From Trichosphaerium sp. ATCC 40318 (lineage: Eukaryota > Discosea > Flabellinia > Trichosidae), in NCBI GenBank assembly GCA_038496445.1, contig JALMLS010000033.1, positions 1 to 64,000 of the forward strand: a stretch of 64,000 nt of DNA, read 5' to 3'. Each line of letters starts with the position of its first letter. Positions within the stretch are counted from its first letter, which is position 1. Shown here piece after piece: positions 33,322-46,500 of this stretch. The notes beneath the pieces are model-generated. The model saw only the letters and a program-made list of their open reading frames with translations. It was not told the origin of the DNA and searched no databases. The translations under genes and the position numbers were made by a program.

Positions 33322-36300
33322 CTAGCAGACTGAACATTGACATTCATTACCAAACAAGGTACATCCAAGGTAATTATTTGGTCCCACAGTCTGTAATCTA
33401 TCCGTACATCCATTGTCAATGCAAACATTCCCTCTGAGGGTAGGTTGTACAGTACAAAGACCATCAAGGTCAGGGGAAGTACATGAACATTCTGTTACTC
33501 TTACCGCTATTTAAAAGGATTAGAATAGGTTTCAATACTACTAGAGTTGTTTGTTTACCTCCAAATGTCGAAGGAAAGTAGTCATATCTCCTGCATTCCA
33601 AATCTGAACCCACTCGATCACTATTTGCAACACAGCCATTGTCAACACAATTGTCAGTTGTTGGATCATAGTAGCAACATCCACCGCTCTATTAAAACAT
33701 GTAAGCGAAAACATATGAATACACTATCAAGTACGTGAGGTGCAGTTGGTGGAGCTGTTGGTGATATTGTAGGTACAAGTGTAGGTGCGTTTGTTGGAGC
33801 AGCTGTGGTAGGAGAAGCCGTTGTTGGAGTGATTGTGGTTGGGGAAGCTGTTGTTGGAGGTATTGTAGATGGCAAGTTTGTTGGAGATTCAGTAGGTGTA
33901 GTGGTTGGCGTAACTCCATCTAGATAATCGTAAGAACGGTGACGAAAGAAGTATTTACAAACAATAGAAGTACTAAACAACGTACTACAATCACAACAAC
34001 AAGCACATTTGACTGTCACTTCAAAGAATTCATTTTTTTGACAGCAATTGAGATCCAACGCTATTCTATCAATAATCTGACATTCGCCAACCTCATGAAC
34101 AGGAAGTCCCATACCACTACATGTTCTAAACAAATAAATTAGCTTTATAACATCTTGAGTGAATAAATAAGACGTACTGGTTGCATTGTTGTGTTGCAAT
34201 AAAGCTGGCATCACTGAAGGCAACATTTACATCACAATCAGTAGATGTTCCAGTACCGAGGGTTGGTACAAAACAAGGTTCAGGTGTTGGTGCCATTGTT
34301 GGTGCCAACGTTGTAGGAGCCGTAGTAGTTGGCGGTATTGTTGTTGGTGCTAGCGTAGTAGGTGGCAAGGTGGTTGGAGGTAATGTTGTAGGTGCTACAG
34401 GTACTGTAGGTGCGAACGTCGGGGGCACAGGAGCGCACGAGCATCCTTCCCAAACTACTTGAAGTCCATAGTGGCTACCAGCATTTTCTGTTAAAACTCG
34501 AAGATTGTTAGGTCCTGTTACAAGTCCATTTGCCCTTGTAAGTTGAAACAATGGTATGTTTGCAACATCATATTCATCAAACTGAACGCAAGACATATTA
34601 AAAGGTTGTCCGTTAATACTAGCACCGTTGTAGTAATTATCAACCCAGCAACGTCCTTTTAATACTGGATTCACACATTCTATTAACTTGTTAACATAAA
34701 GTTCAATCACGTGATATTAGCGTACCTTCAGGAATATCAAAGTCGGTTGTAAATTCAACTGTTGCGTATATTGGCCTACCATATCCTCTGATCCATGTAC
34801 CCTACTAGCGGAGTGAGCTAAGGTTAAAAGAAGTAGAATGAGTACTGGAGGTAGAGCGAAGTTTACTGTTGATGGTTGAGCCCAGTTTCCTATTACTACA
34901 GCAGTATATGCCAAGCAACATGTGTTTGGTATAAATAGCGGATCTCCCCAACAGTTCCTGAAACCTGTATGACTACCACCACATATTTGCCAGTGTGATT
35001 CCGGGCTCGATGTTACGAATTGATTATAGAGTCGTGCTGATGCAGGAATATTATTGAAAGCATCATCAACACCTTGTAAGAAGAATAAGAAGTAGTAGCT
35101 AAAATGTTGTTGCCAAGTTTGTACCTGTAGGATACAGTCCAAGAGAATCTAAGCATTGTTGTACTGGCTCATATGGCGGTGTTGGTGATAGAGTCGTTGG
35201 TGGACTTGTTGGTGCTTGAGTTGTTGGTGTTAAACTACCGAACAGTTGACTACATGTTTGATTGGTACTGAATCTCCATCCCAAAGCTACACACAGAGTG
35301 TAAGAAAGATTACAACAAAAATCACACAAAACGTACTGTACAAGATAGATATTTCTTCAACAGTCCATGATCGTCTGAGTTGTTGTGGTGATATACCAGG
35401 ACGCATGACAGCATCAAGATGAACCAATGGATCCAAATGACCCATGCTCGTGCCGTGAGCAAAAACAGATGGTGTAAAGATGACAGGAAGTGTCTCTCCG
35501 ACTCTTGGACAATCAGTTGTATCCACAGAATCGAACACAATTTGACCCAAACCTCCACTACATAGAACGTTGAAATTAGTGTTGAGCTGACTTTGTAGGT
35601 AAGAGTTTTATGTACGTTGGAGCTCCGGATGCTACCATGAATGCTCCAGTGGCATCTAATAGTGGAGTGTTTGTAGAAGCGACTTTGAGGTGTCTATCAA
35701 ATAGAGAACGGCACAGCTAAATGTTACGAGTCAGCTACAATTGAATACTGCTAACACAATGTACAGGGTTTGGTGTAACGCTTCCACCTGTAGGATCAAT
35801 GTAACTAATAAATCCAAGACCATGAGTCAGCTCATGTAGCATGACAGAGTAGAAATCAAATTGATTGGTAGGAGGAGCACCAGCACCGTAATGGTAGGCT
35901 AAGAAAAATAAGTGTGAATGTGATCACATACTTTCTTTTCACTTTTTTGTGATAAAATGTCAAAACATAGACACGTACTTTGTCCAAAGTTAACTTGAAC
36001 GCGGATATGAGGGTCTCTACCAAAAGTAGGGTTTGTTCCAGTCAAATAAGCTTGTATTGGATAAGGTGTTTGAAATCCAGCAGCCAGAGTAAACAACGGT
36101 CCCGCTTTTGCAAGTAGAGGTGATAACGTGTTTAATGACTGTTGTACTTCAATGTGGATCTGCACTATAAAATCAAATGTTAACGAAAACGACAGTTTTA
36201 CAACAAAAGGGTAATGGTTCTGCTACTTTTCAAACCAAAAAAGTACCTGATGGAACTCCTGTTGGTAAGGCAAACGTGTTACCAACATCCAACAATACCG

Positions 36301-36712
36301 ATTCAAGGACCTGACGTCTTGTAGCGCCATCTGTAGGGTTGTTGAATCCTGTACCGACATCAAGATAATCTATCTCCCACGAGACACTTGAAGTTGTAAC
36401 CTAGACAGAAAGAAATTACAAAAAAGTTGATGACGATATCAGAGGTAAAGGTGAATACAAGGTAACTTGCTTTAAACAATCAAAATACGTACAATCTGGA
36501 TCTGTTCAATGTTTCTTTTGGTTTCCGAGGGTGTTACCTCAACGCAGTCATAAGTTGTGCACCATACAACCCGTGGTTTTTCCTTTTATTGTAGATAAGT
36601 ATCATCGGGTTTAACCCAAATGAAGATACTGTACCTGCTCTTCGTTGTTATTGGCATCAACGCCTGAAAGGTATAAAACCAGCAGTATTATGATTAGAAG
36701 CGATTTGCTCAT
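33322..36712 (-). CDS. Secreted metzincin-like zinc metalloprotease, copy A
   Basis: The start gives the signal peptide MSKSLLIIILLVLYLSGVDA. Downstream exons encode a conserved module (QIHIEVQQSLNTLSPLLAKA). The zinc motif is MLHELTHGLGF; a likely third zinc ligand lies in GTSMGHLD and a Met-turn-like segment in DAVMRP. After the protease domain come Pro/Thr linkers (TTQAPTSPPTTLSPTPPYEP) between Cys-rich modules such as NCWGDP with CCLAYTAV, WEGCSCAPVPP, and VKCACCCDC. The last exons form a Cys-rich end stopping at 33322. The protein is predicted to be exported, with Thr-rich stretches likely glycosylated. The nearest described group would be leishmanolysin/M10-like bacterial enzymes; the exact family is uncertain. 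It is the inverted partner of copy B. Confidence 0.8.
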
Positions 36713-36760
36713 GTGTTGTTGCTTGAGTTGTTGTTTGAGAAAATAAGTGTGATGTGGCAG
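33322..36760. repeat. Left arm of the protease-gene inverted duplication
   Basis: The whole minus-strand protease gene and about 50 bp upstream is repeated, inverted, at 38560-41903. The signal-peptide exon and the last exons are almost identical at DNA level, and the middle modules diverge more. About 1.8 kb of unrelated sequence separates the arms. Confidence 0.85.
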
Positions 36761-38559
36761 CAAAATAGGTTTAGTTTTCATCTTTTCAGATTTGTGATTT
36801 CGTTCGGCAAAAATGCGCCGCAAGTGAAAACGTAAAAACTCACTCAAATACAGTATTTCTGTGATGTCAACATATATCTGAACTGATATGTTCAACTCCG
36901 GCACAAAGTTCATGTTTTATTTTCGCTAAAATCGATGCGACAGAATAAATTTGATAAAATACACTATCCTCTGTTTACATAAAATCTAACGCTTGGAATC
37001 TAATATTGACTATTTTCATACGTGATTTTATAGGAGGAACGCAAAAATTAGATTATTATTCAGAAACAGCCAAGTTCCACATTAGATTAGGTCTTTTCTT
37101 GTTTTTTCATGAATTTCAAGTGCGTAAAATACAACTCCTTTTAGGAGTTGTCATGTACATCCTATTAGAGTGTCACAAGCGTAAAAAACTGATTGTATCG
37201 ACAATGTTTTTTTTAAAAGTAGGCTTTTGCGTACAAGAACTTTTTCATTTTATCTGTAAGTAACAATAGCCGATAAGCTATGGCTCGTCCATACAAGACC
37301 AATATGTTTGCTACCGCAAGTGTTTTAAAACAGAAAATGACCTTACAATTAATTGGGTTGCTATTGACAACTAGTCTGCACTACTTTCTATTCCTGAGCG
37401 TGTACAATAGAGATGTACTAATAAACCTTAAAATACCTTAGCAGAACTCAAATCACGGATGTCAACGTCATGAATAACAATAGTGTTGCATTGCAGTCTA
37501 GTAGATAAAACGTTGCCCATCTCACGGTGATTGTACAAAATAATATCACAGATTTATGCAGGCCCTATAGTGACACATGATACTCTCCAGTCAAAATAAG
37601 GGACTGTGAGTTGAGGACTCGGAAGACACTCTATCCCGGGTTCATAATTTTACGATCAATAAGCTTACAAAGTAGGTGAAACCTTCGAGAAAAGTGAAAT
37701 AAGTTGCCAAATAATTGATTTTTTTAACAAGCTACAATCTTCCAGGTACAATAAGCAATCGTTAAAACAATATTTTACAATGATAGCCTTTAGAGAATAT
37801 TACTTTAATGGAGATACACTGGTTTTGATAAAAATTCTATAGGCCACTAGTTAGAAAGAATCATGGCGATTACTATAGAAGTCACTTTTGTCAATTGAGA
37901 CTGAATTCAAGGCCGCTTGAAGAAAAATACATTATACATCTAGAAAGTAACACATAGATTTGTACTTACTGTACAGCGCTCTGCAGCCGCCCAATATTAC
38001 TTTGCAAAGGAAATAAAAAATTAGCTAAAATAAATGCAACGCAATAAAATTTGTAAAATACATGTGAACTTATTTTTGGCGACAACAAAAATTATATGCA
38101 AGCGCTAGTGAAAATTGTTATACTAATGTTCAATGCTTTTTTGAGCTCCGCAAAGGAACTTTTTGGCAAAATCACGAAAAACCACGTGAATCATCTGTTA
38201 CCGTTCTCAGTTTCACATAATTTTTCTACATTGTCTCCGTTGCCCTTGATTACATGAAATGTCAATAAATAGCAGGGTCGGATGAGTTTGGTACCCACTG
38301 GGATTTGGTTGTTTTATTTTGCCTATTCCTGCGACAACTTGTTTTTATGCTATCAAAACATGTTATGCTACAAAGTTTGAACTAACTCTTTGTTAAAAGC
38401 CATTCATTGATTGTGAACGTTAACTCAGATTGCTTATTGTCCATTATTATCATCATAAGTTCTATGCAGAGAGACGAGATTTGTTCAGGCTTCATTTGAA
38501 GGAGTCGTTTCTCATGAAACCCATCTTAAAAGATGAAAATTGGCAAGTTTTTGTGTTGC
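36761..38559. other. Spacer between head-to-head protease genes
   Basis: About 1.8 kb without a supported gene. It contains both promoters. Short frames at 36800-37260 have no family signal. Confidence 0.45.
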
Positions 38560-41500
38560 CACATCACACTTATTTTCTCGAACAACAACTCAAGCAACAA
38601 CACATGAGCAAATCACTTCTAATCATAATACTGCTGGTTTTATACCTTTCAGGCGTTGATGCCAATAACAACGAAGAGCAGGTACAGTATCTTCATTTGG
38701 GTTAAACCCGATGATACTTATCTACAATAAAAGGAAAAACCACGGGTTGTATGGTGCACAACCTATGACTGCGTTGAGGTAACACCCTCGGAAACCAAAA
38801 GAAACATTGAACAGATCCAGATTGTACGTATTTTGATTGTTTAAATCAAGGTTACCTTGCATTTACCTCTGATATCGTCATCAACTTTTTTGTAATTTCT
38901 TTCTGTCTAGGTTACAACTTCAAGTGTCTCGTGGGAGATAGATTACCTTGATGTCGGTACAGGATTCAACGACCCGACAGATGGCGCTACAAGACGTCAG
39001 GTCCTTGAATCGGTATTGTTGGATGTTGGTAACACGTTTGCCTTACCAACAGGAGTTCCATCAGGTACTTTTTTGGTTTGAAAAGTAGTAGAGCCATTAC
39101 CCTTTTGTTGTAAAACTGTCGTTTCGTTAACATTTGATTTTATAGTGCAGATCCACATTGAAGTACAACAGTCATTAAACACGGTAGCACCTCTACTTGC
39201 AAAAGCGGGACCGTTGTTTACTCTGGCTGCTGGATTTCAAACACCTTATCCAATACAAGCTTATTTGACTGGAACAAACCCTACTTTTGGTACTTACCCT
39301 CACATCCGTGTTCAAGTTAACTTTGGAGGACAACGTGCGTTTCTGCTTTTTTACCAATTTTTTGTCAACAGAGCTACAACTTATGACTCACACATTTTTT
39401 CTTGTAGCTTACCATTACGGTGCTGGTACTCCTCCTATCAACCAAGTTGATTTCTACTCTGTCATGCTTCATGAACTTACGCATGGTCTTGGATTTGTAA
39501 GTAACATTGGTCCTCTCGGAGGAGGTATTAGGCCTAACTCTGTGGTATGTTCTTTTCAAGCAACGAGTTTTTTCTTTACTAACTTTTGTTTTAGCTTTAT
39601 CGAACTTCCTTTGATAGACACCTCAAAGTCGCTTCTACAAACACTCCACTATTAGATGCCACTGGAGCATTCATGGTAGCATCCGGAGCTCCAACGTACA
39701 TAAAACTCTTACCTACAAAGTCAGCTCAACACTAATTTCAACGTTCTAGTGGAGGTTTGGGTCAAATTGTGTTCGATTCTGTGGATACTACTGATTGCCC
39801 AAGAGTCGGAGAGACACTTCCTGTCATCTTTACACCATCCATTTATGTGTTTGGTACAAGCATCGCACATTTAGATACATTAGTTCATCCTGATGCTGTT
39901 ATGCGTCCTAGTATAGCATCACAACAACTCAGACGATCATGGACTGTTGAAGAAATATCTATCTTGTACAGTACGTTTTGTGTGATTTCTGTTGTAATCT
40001 TTCTTACGCTCTGTGTGTAGCTTTGGGATGGAGATTCAGTACCAATCAAACATGTAGTCAACTGTTCGGTAGTTTAACACCAACAACTCAAGCACCAACA
40101 GGTCCACCAACGACTCTATCACCAACACCGCCATATGAGCCAGTACAACAATGCTTAAGTATGTTTGGACTATTTCCTACAGGTACGAACTTTGTCAAGT
40201 TTTGTTACTGGTTTTGGCACGTGCCAAAAGATTTGGCGTTTTATAGTCTACTTCGCTCTCTTATTTCTTTCTAGGTGTCGATGATGCGTTTAATGCCATT
40301 ACTGCAACGCAAATCGGTTTCTATGGTCCTCCAACCTCTCCTCCTGAAACACATTGGCAAGTATGTGGGAGTAATCAAACAAATTTTGGCAATTGTTGGG
40401 GAGATCCAACATCTAATACACCGAACCCTTGTTGCTTGGCATACACTGCTGTTCCACAACAGAACTGGGCTCAACAAACAAATGTGAACTTCTTAATGCC
40501 ACCTGTACGTATTCCAAGTGCCAATCTACAATCAATTCTAAAAAAGGAAAGGGAGCTTGGATCAGAGCATACGGTCGCCCTGTAGAGGCAACAATTGAGT
40601 ATGCCACTGACTTTGAAATTCCCGAAGGTACATATCTTGTAAAACGGTTTTTACATGTGTTAAACAATCGTACTTAGAATGTGTGAATCCAGTATTAAAA
40701 GGACGCTGTTGGGTTGATAATTTCATGAACGACACTCGTATTAATGGACAACGTTTTAATATGCCTTGTGTTGCTTTCAGCGAGACAGATATTGCGAATA
40801 TACCAGTATTTCAGCTTACAAGAGCCAATGGACTTGTTACGGGACCTAACCACCTTCGTGTTATTACAGAAAACGCTGGCAGTGTATACGGACTTCAAGT
40901 AGTTTGGGAAGGATGCTCATGCGCTCCTGTGCCACCTACATTTGCACCAACAGTTCCTACACCACCCACAACAACACCTCCTACAACAATGGCACCAACA
41001 CCTGAACCTTGTTTTGTACCAACTCTCGGTACTGGAATATCTACTGATTGCGATGTAAATGTTGCCCTCAGTGATGCCAGCTTTATTGCAACACAACAAT
41101 GTAACCAGTACGTCTTATTTGTTCACTTTAGATGTTACAAAGCTTACTTATTTGTTTAGGACATGTAGTGGTATGGGACTTCCTGTTCATGAGGTTGGCG
41201 AATGTCAGGTTATTAATGAAGCAGTATTGCGTCTTCCATGTTGTCCAGGAAACTCGTTCTTTGAAGTGACAGTCAAATGTGCTTGTTGTTGTGATTGTAG
41301 TACGTTGCTCATTGCTTATTAGTGTCTAATTGTTAACCACTCATGTAGCTGGCGTGGTACCAACAGCTTCACCTACAACTCTACCACCCACGGAACCTCC
41401 AACAACAGCTTCTCCTACCACAGCTGCTCCAACAAACGCACCTACACTTGTACCTACAATATCACCAACAGCTCCACCAACTGCACCTCACGTACTTGAT

Positions 41501-41903
41501 AGTGTATTCATATGTTTTCGCTTACATGTTTTAATAGAGCGGTGGATGTTGCTACTATGATCCAACAACTGACGATTGTGTTGACAATGGCTGTGTTGCA
41601 AATAGTGATCGAGTGGGTTCAGATTTGGAATGCAGGAGATATGACTACTTTCCTCTGATAATTGGAGGTAAACAAACAACTCTAGTAGTATTGAAACCTG
41701 TTCTAATCCTTTTAATAGCGGCAAGAGTAACAGAATGCTCATGTACTTCTCCTGACCTTGATGGTCTTTGTACTGTACAACCTAGCCTCAGAGGGAATGT
41801 TTGCATTGACAATGGATGTACGGATAGATTACAGACTGTAGGACCAAATAATTACCTTGGATGTACCTTGTTTGGCAATGAATGTCAATGTTCAGTCTGC
41901 TAG
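38560..41903. repeat. Right arm of the protease-gene inverted duplication
   Basis: Inverted copy of 33322-36760 carrying the plus-strand gene. Differences cluster in the Pro/Thr linkers and in the module around 40275-40700. Confidence 0.85.
38604..41903 (+). CDS. Secreted metzincin-like zinc metalloprotease, copy B
   Basis: The signal peptide at 38604 is identical to copy A. Exon 2 gives EKPRVVWCTTYDCVEV; later exons give VSWEIDYLDVGTGFND, QIHIEVQQSLNTVAPLLAKA, zinc motif MLHELTHGLGFVSN, GTSIAHLD (likely third ligand) and DAVMRPSI. The C-terminal half again has Pro/Thr linkers (PTTTPPTTMAPTPEP; PTTAAPTNAPTLVPTIS) and Cys-rich modules ending NECQCSVC. About 12 introns, nearly all at positions shared with copy A. 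One acceptor (near 40550) must be AAG for the frame to hold. The catalytic residues are intact in both copies, so both may be active. Confidence 0.8.
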
Positions 41904-42249
41904 TTGAAAACAAGAGTGACATTATTATAATTTAACCCTCCTGTACCTTAATAAAGAAGAATTGGCTATTCGTGTTTGAAACATTTTGAATTGCAGAAAT
42001 AGAACTGTTTGTCAAAAGTAGCAGTCTTGAATCATTTATCGTCAAGAATTCTTGAACCTAGCAGCATTACTTTATAACATAACTAGCCTTATTGAGTATC
42101 ACAATCATTGTTTTAATATGCTTACTTCTTGGTAGGACTACATGATCACTTTGGTGTCAGGACTACTTCCAAGAAAAAAATCTGTGTAATTAAAAGAATT
42201 CTGTGAATAACTGACACAATATTTATAATTAATCCTCGTCATAATCACT
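41904..42249. other. Short intergenic gap
   Basis: 346 bp, AT-rich, between the protease stop and the F-box-like gene. Nothing recognised. Confidence 0.4.
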
Positions 42250-43141
42250 ATGAGCACCAACAAGAAGAAATTAAGCCCTGCAGATATTTCAAAGCAGCTG
42301 GATAACGAAATGCTGCCTTTGGAAATAATAATAGAAATACTGTCTCATTCTCCTCCCAGACACATTTTTAGCACGTATCTGAGTCTTTCAAAGCGTATAA
42401 ATGAACTATTACGCGGATCAAAACATATTTGGTTCAATGCTTTCAAAAACGAATGCAAGGCGTACAACCACTGGATATGGGAGTATTTGAACTATCACCA
42501 AAGCTTCGGAGACGAAACCGCTAACATTTGCATCCTACCAACTGGTACTCCGTAAATATCACTCTAAACGCCACTAACACATACTGATAGGCGAGTACAG
42601 CACCACTAAAACAAAAGAAGAGGCAATACAAAAAGTTAAAGACTTTGTTCCTAAAATAGAGTCCGGAGACTCAAAATACTGGTATTCTAAGTACAGAGTT
42701 TGGCTTGTCGGACAGCGACTTGAACAATTATTAAAAGGAGTTCGTTTTGTAAATTATACAGCAAACAATGATGCCTTCTTTAAGGCATTCTACCTTCAGT
42801 TAACACCAGAAGATGACTCTGAACAGCCTGTTTTCCAAGTATTTGACAGATTATTTAAGGACATGCCAAAAGAGCACAATGAACATTCAGGATTGATTGA
42901 CTTGCTTGCACGGTCTAAGATTAGAACAGAGGAGTATGTTAATGAAGGTGAAGAGGAGTGGAAGGCAAATTTTGATAAACTTGAGGCAGGTTATTTAGAA
43001 ATAGCCGATGCCAAGTATAGGTTGTTTAATTACGCATCACACAGTCTTGGAGAATGGCAGAACAATGTGGTTTTGATATATGCTATTTGTATTGATTGTG
43101 ATTGCGTTGTTGGTGTTGGTTGCGTTGTGGACAACATGTGA
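42250..43141 (+). CDS. F-box-like protein
   Basis: The N-terminal exon has an F-box-like pattern, NEMLPLEIIIEILSHSPP, followed by STYLSLSKRINELL and IWFNAFKNEC. F-box proteins link substrates to SCF ubiquitin ligases through SKP1. An intron (GTACTC...TAG, near 42545-42590) joins to EYSTTKTKEEAIQKVKDF, and the remaining helical region (IDLLARSKIRTEEYVNEGEE) has no domain I recognise. The frame ends in a Cys/Val-rich stretch that overlaps, one frame over, a very hydrophobic ORF at 43080. The true 3' end is therefore uncertain. Confidence 0.6.
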
Positions 43142-43599
43142 ATCCAGCAACGAAACAACAAACGCCAAACAAAAAAAATATTACACCACACCATATCTTT
43201 CTCAAGTTTTTTTGTACTCTGTAGAAAATAAACAAAAAATCGTCTGGGGCTACACTGTTTGTTGTTACGTTGTACAAACTGAAAAATGGCCAATATTGTT
43301 ACGCTGTAATTTTTATTTTTTTATTGTAAAGTACAAAACTATCTCAATTCAACAAAGACGTTTAAAAAAAAACATGAAAGTCAAGGTGTTATGCCAAGAG
43401 TTTTAGCACATGATGTGCAATAATCAAGACCATCATTACCTGTACCATCTATTTCTAGAAAGCACATACTACATATCTTTTCTGTCATATCTCTAAACAA
43501 ACAAATAAGAAAAAACACGGAAAACAAAAATTAAAAGGCATCTACTTCAGCGGCTTTCACAGATAAAACCCACGTGGTGCTTCACAAAATGTAACAAAC

Positions 43600-46500
43600 T
43601 TACGATGGGTATGATTCTCTTGGATCCACGGATCTAGATTTTCGTAGAAAGCTAAAGAAAGTACTAGCTCTAACCATGCCCTCTGACTTTTTCAGATTTG
43701 AAGGAATAGAAGGTAACGCTTGTGACATTACACTGGCACTTCTTTTCTTAATTCCACCACTATCAAGCTCATCTAATGCTACTGATCCTGCATCTGCGGA
43801 AGGTATTCTTGGCGGTTGACTATAGTCACCTCTAAGAGCAGCAAGCTTCGAATCTTTTCGAGCACGCTCATAAAGAGCAGCATTTTCCCTGCGTCGTTTC
43901 CTTCGTGTTTTGATACAACACGCTATTATACAAGCAGCCATAATAAGTACAACTACTGCGACAGCAACAGCAATTAACCACACTAACATAAACCCTAGAG
44001 CATGTAAGATTATAACCTACAAATCTGCTGTTTTTGGAGTAATAATACCGTTTGGTCCATTGTTCGGCGCTTGCTGTGTTTCTCTATCTCTTTCTCCTTC
44101 TTGCGCAAAAGGATCGTTACCAGGAACCGTGCATGCAGTCCAGTCATAGCCAGTTGCATTATTGACAATAAAGACTTGTTGAGGATCAACGAATTGTACA
44201 TTACACAACTCAACAGCAGCTTGAATAGCTGACTTCTCTATGATAAAAGTTAAGCAAGAATCAAAGTGAACATCAAAGAAAGGACCAACTCGTACCACCA
44301 AATCGCAAATCTATAGTCACGATTACATCTATATCATTTTGTTGTATATCACGTTTAGTACGAGTTGAAGATTGGACCGCTTCTAATCGACTAGGAGTTA
44401 TTTCTAGTACTTTAGCAATAACATTTTTCATAGAATCAAATCCATCGTTGATTGTGTTTGGTGTTTCTCTAAAAGAGAGCGACACTAAACTTTCTGTTCA
44501 AATCACAGTTAGCTTTAAGTCTTTAGATCTTTTGTTCATTTTATCGTACCTCTAGGACAAGGTAGAGAATTTCGGTACACGTTAACTTTGTTTCCACTGA
44601 CCCTCCAATTAGGAGTGTTGATGCCACTTGGGTATTGGTGATAAAAAAAGAAACCATGCCTTCCAGGAGAAAAGAGCTCTGGAGCTCTTTCTACTGTAAA
44701 CTGCACGTTGTTATCTGGACCATATAGCACGCGACATGGTATTGATTGGTTTGATCTATAACCAAAGTACATGCGAAACTCGTCGCCTATCTTTTCTGTA
44801 CATTCGACAAAAGGAACAATAGAACGAGGCTAAACAGAAATCTTTAGAACTAAGCAATACTATAAAACGTATATTGGAGACTTACTGGACATGTACCGAT
44901 CTGACCAGTGAAGGCAGTTGGTTGTACGGTGACTTGAGTAGGTGTACTGGTTACTACTGGTGAAGTAGGTACGTTTGTTTGGTTAGTGCTTACAGGTTGC
45001 ATTGTAGGTAGGGTGGGAGGTGAAGGTTGTGCTGGAGTGTTGGTTGTAGGTGTTTGTAGAGGGGTGGTAGGTGATTCTGGTGCACTTGGAATTGTAGGAG
45101 TGGTAGGCATTGTAGTACTAGCTGGTGATCTAGTTGGTGAAGCAGGATCTACTGGTTCTATTGGTGCTGTTGGTTCTACTGGAGCGACTGGTTCTATTGG
45201 CGCTACTGGTTCTTGGGTTGGTGCAAGTGACGTTGGTGCTGCCATCATTGATGTTGGCATGGTTGTAGGATTTATAGTGGGAGTAGTTGGCACAGCTGTT
45301 GGCATAGCTACTGGCATAGTAGTTGGCATAGTAGTTGGCATAGTTGTTGGAGTAGTTGGCATAGCTGTTGGCATAGCTACTGGCATAGTCGTTGGCATAG
45401 CTGTTGGGATAGTTGTTGGCATCATTGTTGGCATAGTTGTTGGCATAGCTGTTGGCATAGTAGTTGGAATTGAAGATGGCATCGTAGGCGTTGGTAATGG
45501 TATCATCGCATTCTATAAACATGTTAATATGTAATAAGTATACAACCAACAACATACAACAACGTTACTAAATTTGCCATCGCCTTGTGTGTTTCTTCCA
45601 ATTACACGAAATGTGTACGTGTTATTAGGTACAACAGCCATATCTGTATAATCAAGCATTGTAGTTGTACTTACAAGCTTCCAATCATTGGCAGAAAGCT
45701 TACGCTGAACCCTTGAAAACAAAAGAAGTCAGACATAAACGAATGAGAAATGTGCTTACCTGTAGTCTATTATTTCAGCGCCGTTAGGATTAGGTTTATG
45801 CCATTTCATGCTTACAGCATTGCTACTTATAGTTACAATAGATAAAATTGGTATTCCTGGAGGCGCGCGGAACGAATTATATACTAGAGTTGCGCTTGGG
45901 CGTAATGGGCAAGCAAAATCATTTAAAGTTGATGAACCATAGTTTGCCTTTTTGTAATAACATTAAGTAATGATGGAGATTGTTTGGTACGTACATCTAT
46001 TGATGCCTTGACAACTTCAGGACGCGTTTTCATGACATTGTCCAAAGATATTAGACATTGAGATAAAGCGGTACCGTCTCCGCAACCTTTAAAAAATGAA
46101 ATTAGAAAAGAGTTTCTCTTGGTTCATCCGTACCACCACGTGACTCATGACATTCATCAATACTAAATTCAGTTATTATACCATTAAGAATTTGCCTTTG
46201 TGCAGTATAAGATAGTGCTGTGTCAGCCAAAAGGCGCTATAAAATTTGTAAACTTCAATAACAATTCTTAATAGTAACAATACCAATCGTTTTTTAAACT
46301 CAGCGGAGTAACCGTTTACGACTGCTGATTTTATAATAGAGTTTGAGGATAGTAAATATGAAGGCTCAGAAGTGCCCTATGCGGATATACTTAGAACATA
46401 AGATAGTGTTGCTAGAACTTGTGCGTACATTACGTCCAAGATATAAATAATCTCCATTTATGCTCAATCTCGTCCATTTTCCGTTAAGAGGTTTGTAAAA

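Noticed and set aside
34181-34462. Gly/Val-rich plus-strand protein
   Set aside because: It is antisense to a Pro/Thr linker of protease copy A.
44986-45534. Gly/Val/Ile-rich protein on the plus strand
   Set aside because: It is the antisense shadow of the Pro/Thr-rich stalk of the surface-protein gene.
45130-45555. Asn/Tyr/Ala-rich minus-strand protein
   Set aside because: It is an out-of-frame reading of the same 12-nt repeat.
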